The notes under the pieces: generated by a model
What the model was told of the DNA's origin: nothing
The model's input: only the letters and a program-made list of their open reading frames with translations
The model's database searches: none
Translations under genes and position numbers: made by a program
DNA from: a virus
Length of the DNA stretch: 31,813 nt
Virus record (IMG/VR): IMGVR_UViG_3300009180_000133
Coordinates: 1-31,813 of that record
Reading direction: 5' to 3' (one strand)
In this document: positions 23,397 to 31,813 of the stretch, piece after piece
Layout of the letters: each line of letters opens with the position of its first letter
Numbering within the stretch: the first letter of the stretch is position 1

Positions 23397-24448
23397 TGGA
23401 TTTTAATTATACTCTTAGATATAGAACATTTGATCAACTGTTAGAAGATGTAACAGTTGACTTAAATACTTTTGCTCTTGAAAATATGATAGAGCCTCAA
23501 CAGCTGATTAAGCTTACTAAAAAAATAAACTATGATCTTGGTTTACGAGTAAATCAAACTAAAGAAATTATATTAGAGGTATGTCATGGTAGAGTAAAAC
23601 TACCAGATGATTTTTATGTATTTAACTTTGCATTTGTTTGTGGAAATTATGAACAGCATGCAGGTTATGGACCAATGGCATCAGGGACTCATATTATGGA
23701 AGTTCCTTATCAAGAAGTTCCATCTACTGTAGATGTATGTGCTCCACCAACAGTAAACTGTAGAACATGTAATTCTAATCCATGTAACCAAACTGCAGCA
23801 TGTAGTCTTAATCATCCAATAGTAGATCCAATACCTACAGAGTATGATCCTTTAAATCCTTATGGTAACACATGTGTTGCTCCTAGAGTATTTATGAACT
23901 GTAAAGGAGAAAAATGGGAACTTGTTCAAGTAATGAATAACTCCGGTTCAAGTGTTACTAGAGTTTATAGAGATCTTTTGCCATTAAGAATGAAGGCAAG
24001 TCAAGAAATAGAATGTGATTGTCCAAATCTTTATTGGAATGCTGCAAACGAGGGATGGATTAAAGGAGGATTTTTATTTACAACATTTCAAACAGGAAGA
24101 GTATATTTAAACTACCAAGGTCAAATGGAAGATGATAATGGAAACTTAATGGTTCCGGATCATGATCTTTTAAATGAATACTATGAGTATGCACTAAAAG
24201 CTAGAATCTTTGAAAACTTATATTTAAATGGAGAGGATGTAGCACAAAGAATGCAACTTGTAGAACAAAGACTTAAAGCTGCAAGAAACAATGCATTAAG
24301 TGTAGTTAATACTCCAAACTTTAGAGAGTTAGAGCAAATGTGGTGGACAAATAGAAAAGCTATGTACGGTAAGTACTATTCTATGTTTCAAAGTTATTCA
24401 CCTAATGCAGGATATTATAGAAATATAACTGGTAATAGAATTATATAA
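23396..24448 (+). CDS. Ring/connector-like protein 2, with Cys-cluster insert
   Basis: This 350-residue protein has an N-terminal helical part (RTFDQLLEDVTVDLNTFALE; KINYDLGLRVNQTKEIILEV), a central insert with five cysteines at residues 115-136 (CAPPTVNCRTCNSNPC onward), a beta middle with WELVQVMNNSGSSVTRVYRD, two more Cys in IECDCPNLYW, and a C-terminal helical region (ALKARIFENLYLNGEDVAQR; EQRLKAARNNALSVVNTPNF). The overall plan fits the larger ring protein that sits between portal and muzzle in crAss-like tails. Starts and ends in TAATG overlaps. The Cys insert is unusual and may bind metal or neighbouring Cys-rich fibre proteins. Confidence 0.7.
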   Translation: MDFNYTLRYRTFDQLLEDVTVDLNTFALENMIEPQQLIKLTKKINYDLGLRVNQTKEIILEVCHGRVKLPDDFYVFNFAFVCGNYEQHAGYGPMASGTHIMEVPYQEVPSTVDVCAPPTVNCRTCNSNPCNQTAACSLNHPIVDPIPTEYDPLNPYGNTCVAPRVFMNCKGEKWELVQVMNNSGSSVTRVYRDLLPLRMKASQEIECDCPNLYWNAANEGWIKGGFLFTTFQTGRVYLNYQGQMEDDNGNLMVPDHDLLNEYYEYALKARIFENLYLNGEDVAQRMQLVEQRLKAARNNALSVVNTPNFRELEQMWWTNRKAMYGKYYSMFQSYSPNAGYYRNITGNRII

Positions 24449-27400
24449 TGGGTAAAGAAATTCAAAATACTAGTCAAACAGTAACTAATAGTTTTTCAAA
24501 AGGTCTTAATAAAGATACAGACCCTTCATTTGTAGAATCTGGATTGTGGACACATGCTAGAAACATGGTTAACAATACAGATGAAGGTAACTTAGGTACA
24601 TTAACTAATGAGGACTCAAACTATCTCTGTGGAACAAGTGGTGAAACCATGCAGGGTGAGAAAGATATTATTGGATTAATACATCTCTTTGCTGATAAGT
24701 GGGTAGTCTTTACTGTTGCTAATGTTAATGGAAAACCTGTTAACTCTGAGATTGGTTTATATGAAGAAGACTTCTGTAGGTATAGACCAATTGTTTCTGC
24801 ACCATGTTTAAACTTTAGTAATTTACATCTTATAACTGGTGGATCAAGACAGAAGGGAGATTGTAGATGGGAAGTTTATTGGGTTGATGGAAATAACGTG
24901 GATAGGTATATGGATGTTGGTGATCCTAAAACTTGGCCAGATCCTAATTTTGTTTGGGGAGGTTCTGATCAATCAGTAGCTGGTGCCAATTATAATTACT
25001 ATTTAGATAATAATGGAAATACAGTTCTTTGGCCAATAACTGCTTGGGAACAAAAATGTTTACCAACAAATTGTCATATATGTTTTGACACTAATCAACT
25101 AGACTGTGATAAAATAAGATTAGCATCTCTTGTTAAAACTCCATGTGTAGAATTATCTATTGCACCTGGTACAGGTACATTAGAAAATGGAACATACTTT
25201 GCAATTGTAGCTTATACAATTAATACTCAGAAAGTAACCAACTATTTTTCTCCAAGTAATTTACAACCGGTATATACTGAAAGAAATTTATCACAAGGAT
25301 CTTTACAATTAAATTTAGATTTAGATACAGATAACTTTCAGCAGTTTGAACTTGTAATAGTAGCATCTATAAATGAAAATGTTATTGCAAAAAAGATTGG
25401 ATATTATTCTACATCACAAACAACAATTCTATTAGATGATATCCCACTTACATTAGAGACTATTCCATTAAGTTTAATTACCATTCAGAATCCTGTGTAT
25501 GAAACATCTGATCAAATGGTTAATGTTAATCAGTACTTATTAAGGATAGCTCCTAAATCTAAATTTGATTTTAACTATCAGCCATTAGCAAATTTAATTA
25601 ATACCGAATGGGTTTCTGTTGAATATCCAGAAGATTATTATATTAAAGGTGGATCAAAGACTGGATATCTTAGAGATGAAGTATACTCATTCTTTATACG
25701 TTGGGTATATAATACAGGAGATAAATCTGCTTCTTATCACATTCCAGGTAGAGCAGCTGAACCATATACATTTGTTGCACCTAATGGAACTACACAAACT
25801 TTATTAGACACTGCATCTTATACAGATATAAATAGTTTTGCAGATGACATAAGACTTTGGCAAACTATAAATACAGCAACTCAAACTGGTGTATTTTTAA
25901 TTAATAATCCAATATTACCAGATGGAGGAAAAGTATTAGCATTTGGTAAAATGGGATATTGGGAGTCAACAGAATTATATCCACCTAATCAACCAGAAGT
26001 TTGGAATTCAAGTTCTCAATGTTGGACAGGAACTACAAATCCAAATTATGATTTATGTGGTACACCAATAAGACACCATAAGTTTCCTGATAATGCTTTA
26101 TCATCTGAAACATATCACTTTAGAGTAGACAATGCAAACTTTGTAGCTAATCCTTCTGATGGTAAAAAATATATTAGAATCATGAGTGTTAGATTTAATG
26201 GAATCATTTATCCAAAAGATAATGATGGAAATCCAATACCAGGAATAGTTGGTTATGAAATTCTAAGAGGGTCAAGAGAAGGTAATCAAAGTATAGTAGC
26301 TAAAGGTATGATTAATAACTTTAGAGATTATGAAATACAAGGTCAGTCAAAAGGTAATAGAAAAGGGCTGTATGCAAACTATCCATTTAACTGTAGTATT
26401 CCTTTAGGTAATACATTGACACCAACTGATCATGATTATAGATTTAATGATCCATTTATTAAACCAGTAACTATAAATTCACAAGGAAATGAAACTTTTG
26501 TAAATCAGTTTATACCTGAAAATTTATTAACATTTACTTCTCCAGATACAAGTTTTAGAAATCCATTTTTAAATCAAACTGAGTTAAAAATATATGGAAG
26601 TTTAGAAGGAAACTCAACACATGCATTTGTAGTTCCTAATAAACATCCAGAAAATAAATTAATGAGTGATGAAGCATTTTATATTTCTGTTATAGTTGGT
26701 TTAGGTAATGCTCTTTTAAATTTATTAGGAAAACAAGAAATGCATACACAAGCAACTCCTGATTTTCAAGCACCTTATCAAAAATATCCACAATGGAATA
26801 TAGCAGCTGGTCCAACAGGAGGAACAACAGGTGCTACATTTGATTTAGACGCATTTACAGTTAATGCAGCCTCAAGTACTTATAATAATTATGTAACTCA
26901 AATGCAAAATTATTTTACATTGGGTGGACAATTAAATGCAGCATTAACCGGAGCATTAACATTACAGGATATTTATGATACAACATCTCAAACATATGCT
27001 AATATAGGATTATCTACTCCACAAGTAATCGTAACAGATTATACAGCAGCAACTGTATTTAACAATCTTGGTTTAAATCCAGTTGTAACTGGAGCTATAA
27101 ATGTTGCTATACAAATACCCTATTACTTTGCAGAAGGATTTAATACTACACTAAGAGTAATACAAGCATTCTTACCATTTAGACAGTATGCATTACAATC
27201 TCTTGCCCATGGTTTCTATGCAAGGTTTGTTCCTCCTGTAAATAGTTTCTTAAAAAGATTTAGTTTAAAGGATGGATTTTATTTAACAGATAGTAATCAA
27301 GAAGTTCCTGATTATTTAAATGGCCTTGGTGGATTTGAAAGATATTCAATAAATAATCTTAATAGAACTAAGACAGTATTTTTAAGAACTGCTGCACCTA

Positions 27401-29940
27401 ATAATTTAAATCCGCTTACTGCTCCTGTTATTGGTCCAAGATTGGTTGGAACATATGCGGCTGGTGTTTTACAACCAGGTAACCAAGAAGATAACACATT
27501 AATTAATCTTGGTAAAGCTGTATCTGCTTCATTAGGTGGAGGTATGGCGTTTGACAATGAAACAAGATTTAATAGTTTTATAGCTAATATTGCTAGTCAT
27601 TATGTTGGATTAAAATATAATGTACAAAATCAATATGGACAATTAGAAAGTATTAAACAAGTTGTTGCTACATCATGTGAAGTTAGATTTGATAAAAATA
27701 GTATTTATGATCCAGCAACAAATCCTGATGGAGATGTTTCAATTGTAACAACATCAGCTTTTTGTGGTCCAACTACTAGTCCTACACAAGTTCAACATAC
27801 TATATTATTACCAACACAACCAATCTTTGGTGGAGATACTTATATAAACAGATTTACAGAAAAGAATACAATGCTATTCTTTTACAATTGGTTATATAAT
27901 CTTCCTGATGGCACTCCTTGGAATTATGCTTTATATAATAATATTCCAACAGCAAGATACTGGATGAACTCTCAACCATATTCTAAAGATGAGAATGTAT
28001 TATTTGGAGGAGGTATTAACCCTTTATCTATAATTCAAGGATTATTTAATAGTAATCCAAACTTTGGTACAGGACCAACTCCTAGAGGTTATTATAATTT
28101 AGATAATGATAATTATGATAGACAAACCGATCAAGAAACTGGAGCAGGTTCCTTCCCTAGAGGTTATGATGGATTCATGTCTGTTAAAAATTCTTATTTC
28201 TATCTAGCTAATTCAGGTGTTAGAGATTTCTTTGTAGAGAGTAATGTACTTGTAGATTTTAGATCTCAAGGAACTTTCCAATATGAACAGCCATATATAC
28301 CATATCAGTATACAGATATGCGGCAGTTATTTGATATGAATCCAGAAGTAATTACTAAAGGTAACTTCTATAACTATGATTACTCATTAAGTGTTACTAA
28401 GTTCTTTACACAATATCTTTCTGCAGGATCTTTACAAGGATTAACATATAATCCTTATGTAGCTGAATTATGTTTTACATATTATCCTAACAGAGCATTA
28501 TATTCGTTATATCAAGATGATGAATCATATGACAATAACTGGTTAATTTATTTACCATTAAACTATGTACAGTTTAATGATAGAATAACTACAGTTAAAC
28601 CTGTAGGGATGAGTGGTATGTTATTTACATTTCCAACTACGGGTCCTTTATTCTATCAAGGTGTGGATCAATTAACTACAAACTTGGGTAAAAAAGTTAC
28701 TATAGGTGACGGAGGTTTATTTTCTAACCCGCCTTCATCAGCAGCTAATTCAGATGCTCCATTTGAATATGGTTCATCACAAAATATTAGATCAGTAATT
28801 TATTCTCCCGCAGGACTTTACTATGTATCAATGAATCAAGGAAAGATATTTTCATATGGAGAAGGAATTAAAGAAATATCTCAGAATGGTCTTAAGTGGT
28901 GGTTTACATTATTTTTACCATATAAGCTTACAGAGGACTTCCCAGATTTTCCACATATAGATAATCCAGTAGCTGGTATTGGTATACAATCAATGTATGA
29001 TAGCAGAAACTCATTATTATATTTTAGCAAAAAAGATTATCAGTTAAAACCTAACTTAGGTAAAGTAATATATAGTCCTACTATTAACAGATTTATTTAT
29101 TCTGGTGTTAAATATCAACTAGGAGATCCAGCAATATTTGATGATGCATCTTGGACAGTAAGTTATGATCCTAAGATGAATGTGTTTATTAGTTATCATG
29201 ACTGGCATCCTGATTTAGCTTTCTCATCTAAAGAAACTGTATTTACTGTAAAGAATAATACTATCTGGAAACACAATGACACATGTACAGATTTTAATAA
29301 CTATTATGGTATTCAATATCCTTTTGAGATAGAGTATCCTATAAATACTGGTCAATCACCTACAGTTATTAAATCATTTGAATATATTCTTGAGGCTTAC
29401 AGATATTCTCATCTTAATTGTGTAGATCAGTTCCATGTTCTAGATGCAAACTTTAATCAAGCTGTGGTATCTAACACAGAACAAGTATCTGGATATTTAA
29501 ACTTAAATATATTCCCTAAGAACAACATTACTCTTTCACTTGATTATCCAAAACTAAATCAATCTAACTTATCTTCATTTGATATTTTATTCTCAAAAGA
29601 AGAAAACAAATATAGATTCAACCAGTTCTGGGATATTACAAAAGATAGAGGAGAGTTTCCAATAGGATCAGATTATCCTCCAACAGGACAACTTATTCCT
29701 GGAACTACACAGTTATTAGGTAACTATGCAGATCAAGTTATTTGGAATACACAACCTAACGGTTATATCAAAACTTTAAATGCAAATAACTTGAATTACA
29801 ATAAACCTGAAATGCAAAGAAAAAGATTTAGACATTATCTTAATTATCTATTCTTGTCAAAACTTGCAACACCAGAAGAAAGAGATATTAACTTTATCCT
29901 TAAGATAATAAATAGTAAGAATCAAGCATCATATAGATAA
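24448..29940 (+). CDS. Giant tail protein resembling the crAss-like muzzle / tail-stabilisation protein
   Basis: This 1830-residue protein begins with NSFSKGLNKDTDPSFVESG and LWTHARNMVNNTDEGNLGTL followed by TNEDSNYLC. The pattern F-x-K-G-L-N-x-D-x-D-P and ARNxxxNxxxGN is typical of the large muzzle or gp10-like tail-stabilisation proteins that cap the short tails of crAss-like and related podoviruses. The body is beta-rich, Asn/Tyr/Pro-rich, without transmembrane runs at the ends; one hydrophobic stretch near FYISVIVGLGNALLNLL (about residues 746-762) and a helical part near 880-930 may matter for tail opening. It ends in TAATG with the next gene. It is longer than the crAss-like muzzles I recall. 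Confidence 0.82.
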   Translation: MGKEIQNTSQTVTNSFSKGLNKDTDPSFVESGLWTHARNMVNNTDEGNLGTLTNEDSNYLCGTSGETMQGEKDIIGLIHLFADKWVVFTVANVNGKPVNSEIGLYEEDFCRYRPIVSAPCLNFSNLHLITGGSRQKGDCRWEVYWVDGNNVDRYMDVGDPKTWPDPNFVWGGSDQSVAGANYNYYLDNNGNTVLWPITAWEQKCLPTNCHICFDTNQLDCDKIRLASLVKTPCVELSIAPGTGTLENGTYFAIVAYTINTQKVTNYFSPSNLQPVYTERNLSQGSLQLNLDLDTDNFQQFELVIVASINENVIAKKIGYYSTSQTTILLDDIPLTLETIPLSLITIQNPVYETSDQMVNVNQYLLRIAPKSKFDFNYQPLANLINTEWVSVEYPEDYYIKGGSKTGYLRDEVYSFFIRWVYNTGDKSASYHIPGRAAEPYTFVAPNGTTQTLLDTASYTDINSFADDIRLWQTINTATQTGVFLINNPILPDGGKVLAFGKMGYWESTELYPPNQPEVWNSSSQCWTGTTNPNYDLCGTPIRHHKFPDNALSSETYHFRVDNANFVANPSDGKKYIRIMSVRFNGIIYPKDNDGNPIPGIVGYEILRGSREGNQSIVAKGMINNFRDYEIQGQSKGNRKGLYANYPFNCSIPLGNTLTPTDHDYRFNDPFIKPVTINSQGNETFVNQFIPENLLTFTSPDTSFRNPFLNQTELKIYGSLEGNSTHAFVVPNKHPENKLMSDEAFYISVIVGLGNALLNLLGKQEMHTQATPDFQAPYQKYPQWNIAAGPTGGTTGATFDLDAFTVNAASSTYNNYVTQMQNYFTLGGQLNAALTGALTLQDIYDTTSQTYANIGLSTPQVIVTDYTAATVFNNLGLNPVVTGAINVAIQIPYYFAEGFNTTLRVIQAFLPFRQYALQSLAHGFYARFVPPVNSFLKRFSLKDGFYLTDSNQEVPDYLNGLGGFERYSINNLNRTKTVFLRTAAPNNLNPLTAPVIGPRLVGTYAAGVLQPGNQEDNTLINLGKAVSASLGGGMAFDNETRFNSFIANIASHYVGLKYNVQNQYGQLESIKQVVATSCEVRFDKNSIYDPATNPDGDVSIVTTSAFCGPTTSPTQVQHTILLPTQPIFGGDTYINRFTEKNTMLFFYNWLYNLPDGTPWNYALYNNIPTARYWMNSQPYSKDENVLFGGGINPLSIIQGLFNSNPNFGTGPTPRGYYNLDNDNYDRQTDQETGAGSFPRGYDGFMSVKNSYFYLANSGVRDFFVESNVLVDFRSQGTFQYEQPYIPYQYTDMRQLFDMNPEVITKGNFYNYDYSLSVTKFFTQYLSAGSLQGLTYNPYVAELCFTYYPNRALYSLYQDDESYDNNWLIYLPLNYVQFNDRITTVKPVGMSGMLFTFPTTGPLFYQGVDQLTTNLGKKVTIGDGGLFSNPPSSAANSDAPFEYGSSQNIRSVIYSPAGLYYVSMNQGKIFSYGEGIKEISQNGLKWWFTLFLPYKLTEDFPDFPHIDNPVAGIGIQSMYDSRNSLLYFSKKDYQLKPNLGKVIYSPTINRFIYSGVKYQLGDPAIFDDASWTVSYDPKMNVFISYHDWHPDLAFSSKETVFTVKNNTIWKHNDTCTDFNNYYGIQYPFEIEYPINTGQSPTVIKSFEYILEAYRYSHLNCVDQFHVLDANFNQAVVSNTEQVSGYLNLNIFPKNNITLSLDYPKLNQSNLSSFDILFSKEENKYRFNQFWDITKDRGEFPIGSDYPPTGQLIPGTTQLLGNYADQVIWNTQPNGYIKTLNANNLNYNKPEMQRKRFRHYLNYLFLSKLATPEERDINFILKIINSKNQASYR

Positions 29941-31813
29941 TGAAAAAATCTTTTAAAAAATATGAAGTGGCAGGTTTACCTGGAGGACCAAATGAATTAA
30001 AAAGATTCACTAACGGATTTATTATATCTGAGAGAGGTCAATGGGATTATCCCGGACAACCTACAGCAGTACCAACTCCTTCTGGTAGAATTACTACTGA
30101 AGGAGTAGAAGATGATCTAGTGGGTATTGATAATTTAGGTAACACACAATACATGTCTCCTGATAATGAATATCAGTTTGAAGGAGATATGGTATATGAA
30201 ATACCACAAGCAAAAAAAGGAGGAAGCAAGAAACCATCTAAAAAGTTCTCAAAAAGTCTGATGGCTAAGAATAGATTATTTGCAAAAAATCCTTTACTTA
30301 AAAAATCAAAGTCTGTTAAGAATAAAATCTTTGATCCTTATTCCCCATACTTTCAACCAGGAGGAGAAACTTATAATCAGTTACCTTCAAGATACGGAGA
30401 TGCTTTAAAAAACTTTGTGTATCCTGAAGTAGTTGATTCATCTGAAGAAACAGGTTATGATGCAGCATTAGGGGTTATTAAACAAAATCCAAATGACCCT
30501 ATTGCAAATGTAAATAATCCTTGGTGGTATGAACATGAGTTAATGCATCATTTACAAAATCAAGCTGGAGGAATGAGTACATATGGCGCAGTTGGTTTAA
30601 GACCAAATCCTTATGTAGCTTCAGATGAAGCAATAGGTTCTTACTATGATAGAAGAGGGTCAGAATTTGAAACAGAATTAAATAGAATTTTAGAAGAAAA
30701 TCCAGATATATTAGAAGAAGAAGCATATGCAAGAGCTGAAGAAGATTTATATAACAATCCAACAACTACAGAAGGTGAAGCAAGAAACTATGAAGGATAC
30801 ATAGAAGCTGGTAATCCATCTATCTTCCCAAAAAAACAACAAGATGGCGGAATAATTTTAGATCTTACAGAAGATCGAATAGAAGAATATAGAAAAGGTG
30901 GATACATAGTAGAAGAAATAAATGATTATAAAAAAGGTGGTGCATTACTTACTAAGAAAGTAACATGTAAAAAATGTGGTTGGACATGGGATGCTGCAGA
31001 TGGTGGTAATGATCTTACTACTTGTCATAAATGTGGTGGTCAAGGATTAATACATGCACAAACTGGAGGATATATAAATGACATTTCTATACCTACATTA
31101 ACTAGAATGCAACCTGGTGGACCAGTTCCTGAATCTACATATACTCCAATTGATCCAAACTTCTTATCTGCAAATCCTGATACATATTCTCAAATTGTAA
31201 ATAAACCTGAAGTTACATCAGAAAGACAAGCTTCAGATATTGGTAAATTAAGAGCAGAGTATCGTGATAAAAATTCAATGGATAAATTTTTAGATGAAAA
31301 GAAAAGACAATATTTAAAAAAGAATAAGGGATTAAATAAAGCTGCTGGAGTTACTATGGAAAATTTTCCAGAAGATGTTCTTCAAAACTTTACAAATGAG
31401 TATAATTATAAAACAAATAATTATGCTGTAAATAAACTTGGTAAGAAAGAAGGATGGAATCCTAAAAGAAGAGGTGAGTGGGTGGATGAATTAACACCGG
31501 GAGAAAAAGATGCTGTTGCTGAATCTAAATATGGATCTAAACTACAACCTAGTTATTGGTCAAGATCATTAGCTGGTGTACAAGAACTTGGTAATGCAGC
31601 AATTAAATTATTACCGGGAAAACAAGGTGATGTCTTAAAATATAATATCCCAGGACTTACTAAAAAGGAACAAAAAGAAATAGCAGAATCAAAAATAGGA
31701 GCTCTTGAAACTTTAGCTCCAATGGATATACCAGGAGCAGCAATAGCTAATTTAGTTAAGAATACTGGATTATCTACAGGATCAGATTACAAAGAACAGG
31801 CTAATGCTTTAGC
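29940..31813 (+). CDS. Large virion-type protein with HExxH metallopeptidase motif and zinc ribbon (truncated by window end)
   Basis: ATG at 29940 overlaps the muzzle stop (TAATG) and the frame stays open to the window end, giving at least 624 residues. A predicted protease-like region centres on WWYEHELMHHLQNQAGG: H199-E200-L-M-H203, the HExxH zinc signature, with SEFETE (E242, E244, E246) about 40 residues later as possible third ligand. A zinc ribbon follows: CKKC (343, 346) and CHKC (362, 365). Eight xGG motifs (for example KKGGS 92-96, RKGGY 318-322, KKGGA 331-335, QTGGY 374-378, QPGGP 391-395) lie between. Genes right after the muzzle in crAss-like phages encode large packaged proteins; this may be one, ejected or used in maturation. 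Peptidase activity is inferred, not shown. Confidence 0.75.
   Translation, partial: MKKSFKKYEVAGLPGGPNELKRFTNGFIISERGQWDYPGQPTAVPTPSGRITTEGVEDDLVGIDNLGNTQYMSPDNEYQFEGDMVYEIPQAKKGGSKKPSKKFSKSLMAKNRLFAKNPLLKKSKSVKNKIFDPYSPYFQPGGETYNQLPSRYGDALKNFVYPEVVDSSEETGYDAALGVIKQNPNDPIANVNNPWWYEHELMHHLQNQAGGMSTYGAVGLRPNPYVASDEAIGSYYDRRGSEFETELNRILEENPDILEEEAYARAEEDLYNNPTTTEGEARNYEGYIEAGNPSIFPKKQQDGGIILDLTEDRIEEYRKGGYIVEEINDYKKGGALLTKKVTCKKCGWTWDAADGGNDLTTCHKCGGQGLIHAQTGGYINDISIPTLTRMQPGGPVPESTYTPIDPNFLSANPDTYSQIVNKPEVTSERQASDIGKLRAEYRDKNSMDKFLDEKKRQYLKKNKGLNKAAGVTMENFPEDVLQNFTNEYNYKTNNYAVNKLGKKEGWNPKRRGEWVDELTPGEKDAVAESKYGSKLQPSYWSRSLAGVQELGNAAIKLLPGKQGDVLKYNIPGLTKKEQKEIAESKIGALETLAPMDIPGAAIANLVKNTGLSTGSDYKEQANAL

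Noticed and set aside
1-31813. CRISPR arrays, tRNA genes and insertion sequences
   Set aside because: I saw no regularly spaced repeats, no cloverleaf with a TTC-x-A-x-x-C arm in the gaps, and no transposase or terminal inverted repeats.

Overview
This window is a stretch of tailed-phage genome carrying the packaging, capsid, connector and fibre genes, probably from a virus of a Bacteroidota host and most like the crAss-like (Crassvirales) podovirus lineage or a close environmental relative. All 27 coding calls are on the plus strand and tightly packed. The DNA is strongly A+T rich. Start codons are preceded by A-rich leaders rather than Shine-Dalgarno sequences, as in Bacteroidota, and many junctions are TAATG or ATGA overlaps. 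TAA, TAG and TGA all act as stops, so no stop-codon reassignment is visible. No stretch of 300 bases lacks a gene; the longest gap, 124 bases at 22029-22152, holds a strong terminator.

Layout. 1-381: C-terminus of a PD-(D/E)XK nuclease. 378-3094: a small gene in the terminase-small-subunit position, then the large terminase. 3097-8828: portal, acidic scaffold-like protein, major capsid protein, then a strong terminator. 8902-9927: conserved unknown. 9940-13834: a cassette of very basic small proteins rich in Lys and in recurring xGG motifs; two (50 and 12 codons) are very short. 13842-15065: a connector-like protein and a Dps/mini-ferritin-like protein with an intact ferroxidase residue pattern. 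15130-16821: a 563-residue probable abundant virion protein followed by another terminator. 16896-22028: cysteine-rich surface/fibre module (189 aa, 52-aa zinc ribbon, 809-aa tandem-repeat protein, 559-aa fibre, 81-aa mini-fibre), closed by a terminator. 22153-29940: a conserved unknown, two ring/connector-like proteins and a 1830-aa protein resembling the crAss-like tail muzzle. 29940 to the end: the start of a large protein with an HExxH metallopeptidase-like motif and a zinc ribbon, in the position where crAss-like phages encode packaged (cargo) proteins.

Inferred workflow. Terminase packages DNA through the portal into an MCP shell built on the acidic scaffold; basic small proteins and the Dps-like protein may bind or protect DNA; ring proteins and the muzzle form the short tail; Cys-rich proteins make fibres; the last protein may be ejected or act in maturation. 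Roles for the basic cassette, the Dps-like protein and the last gene are inferences. Family names come from recognition by eye, not from a search.
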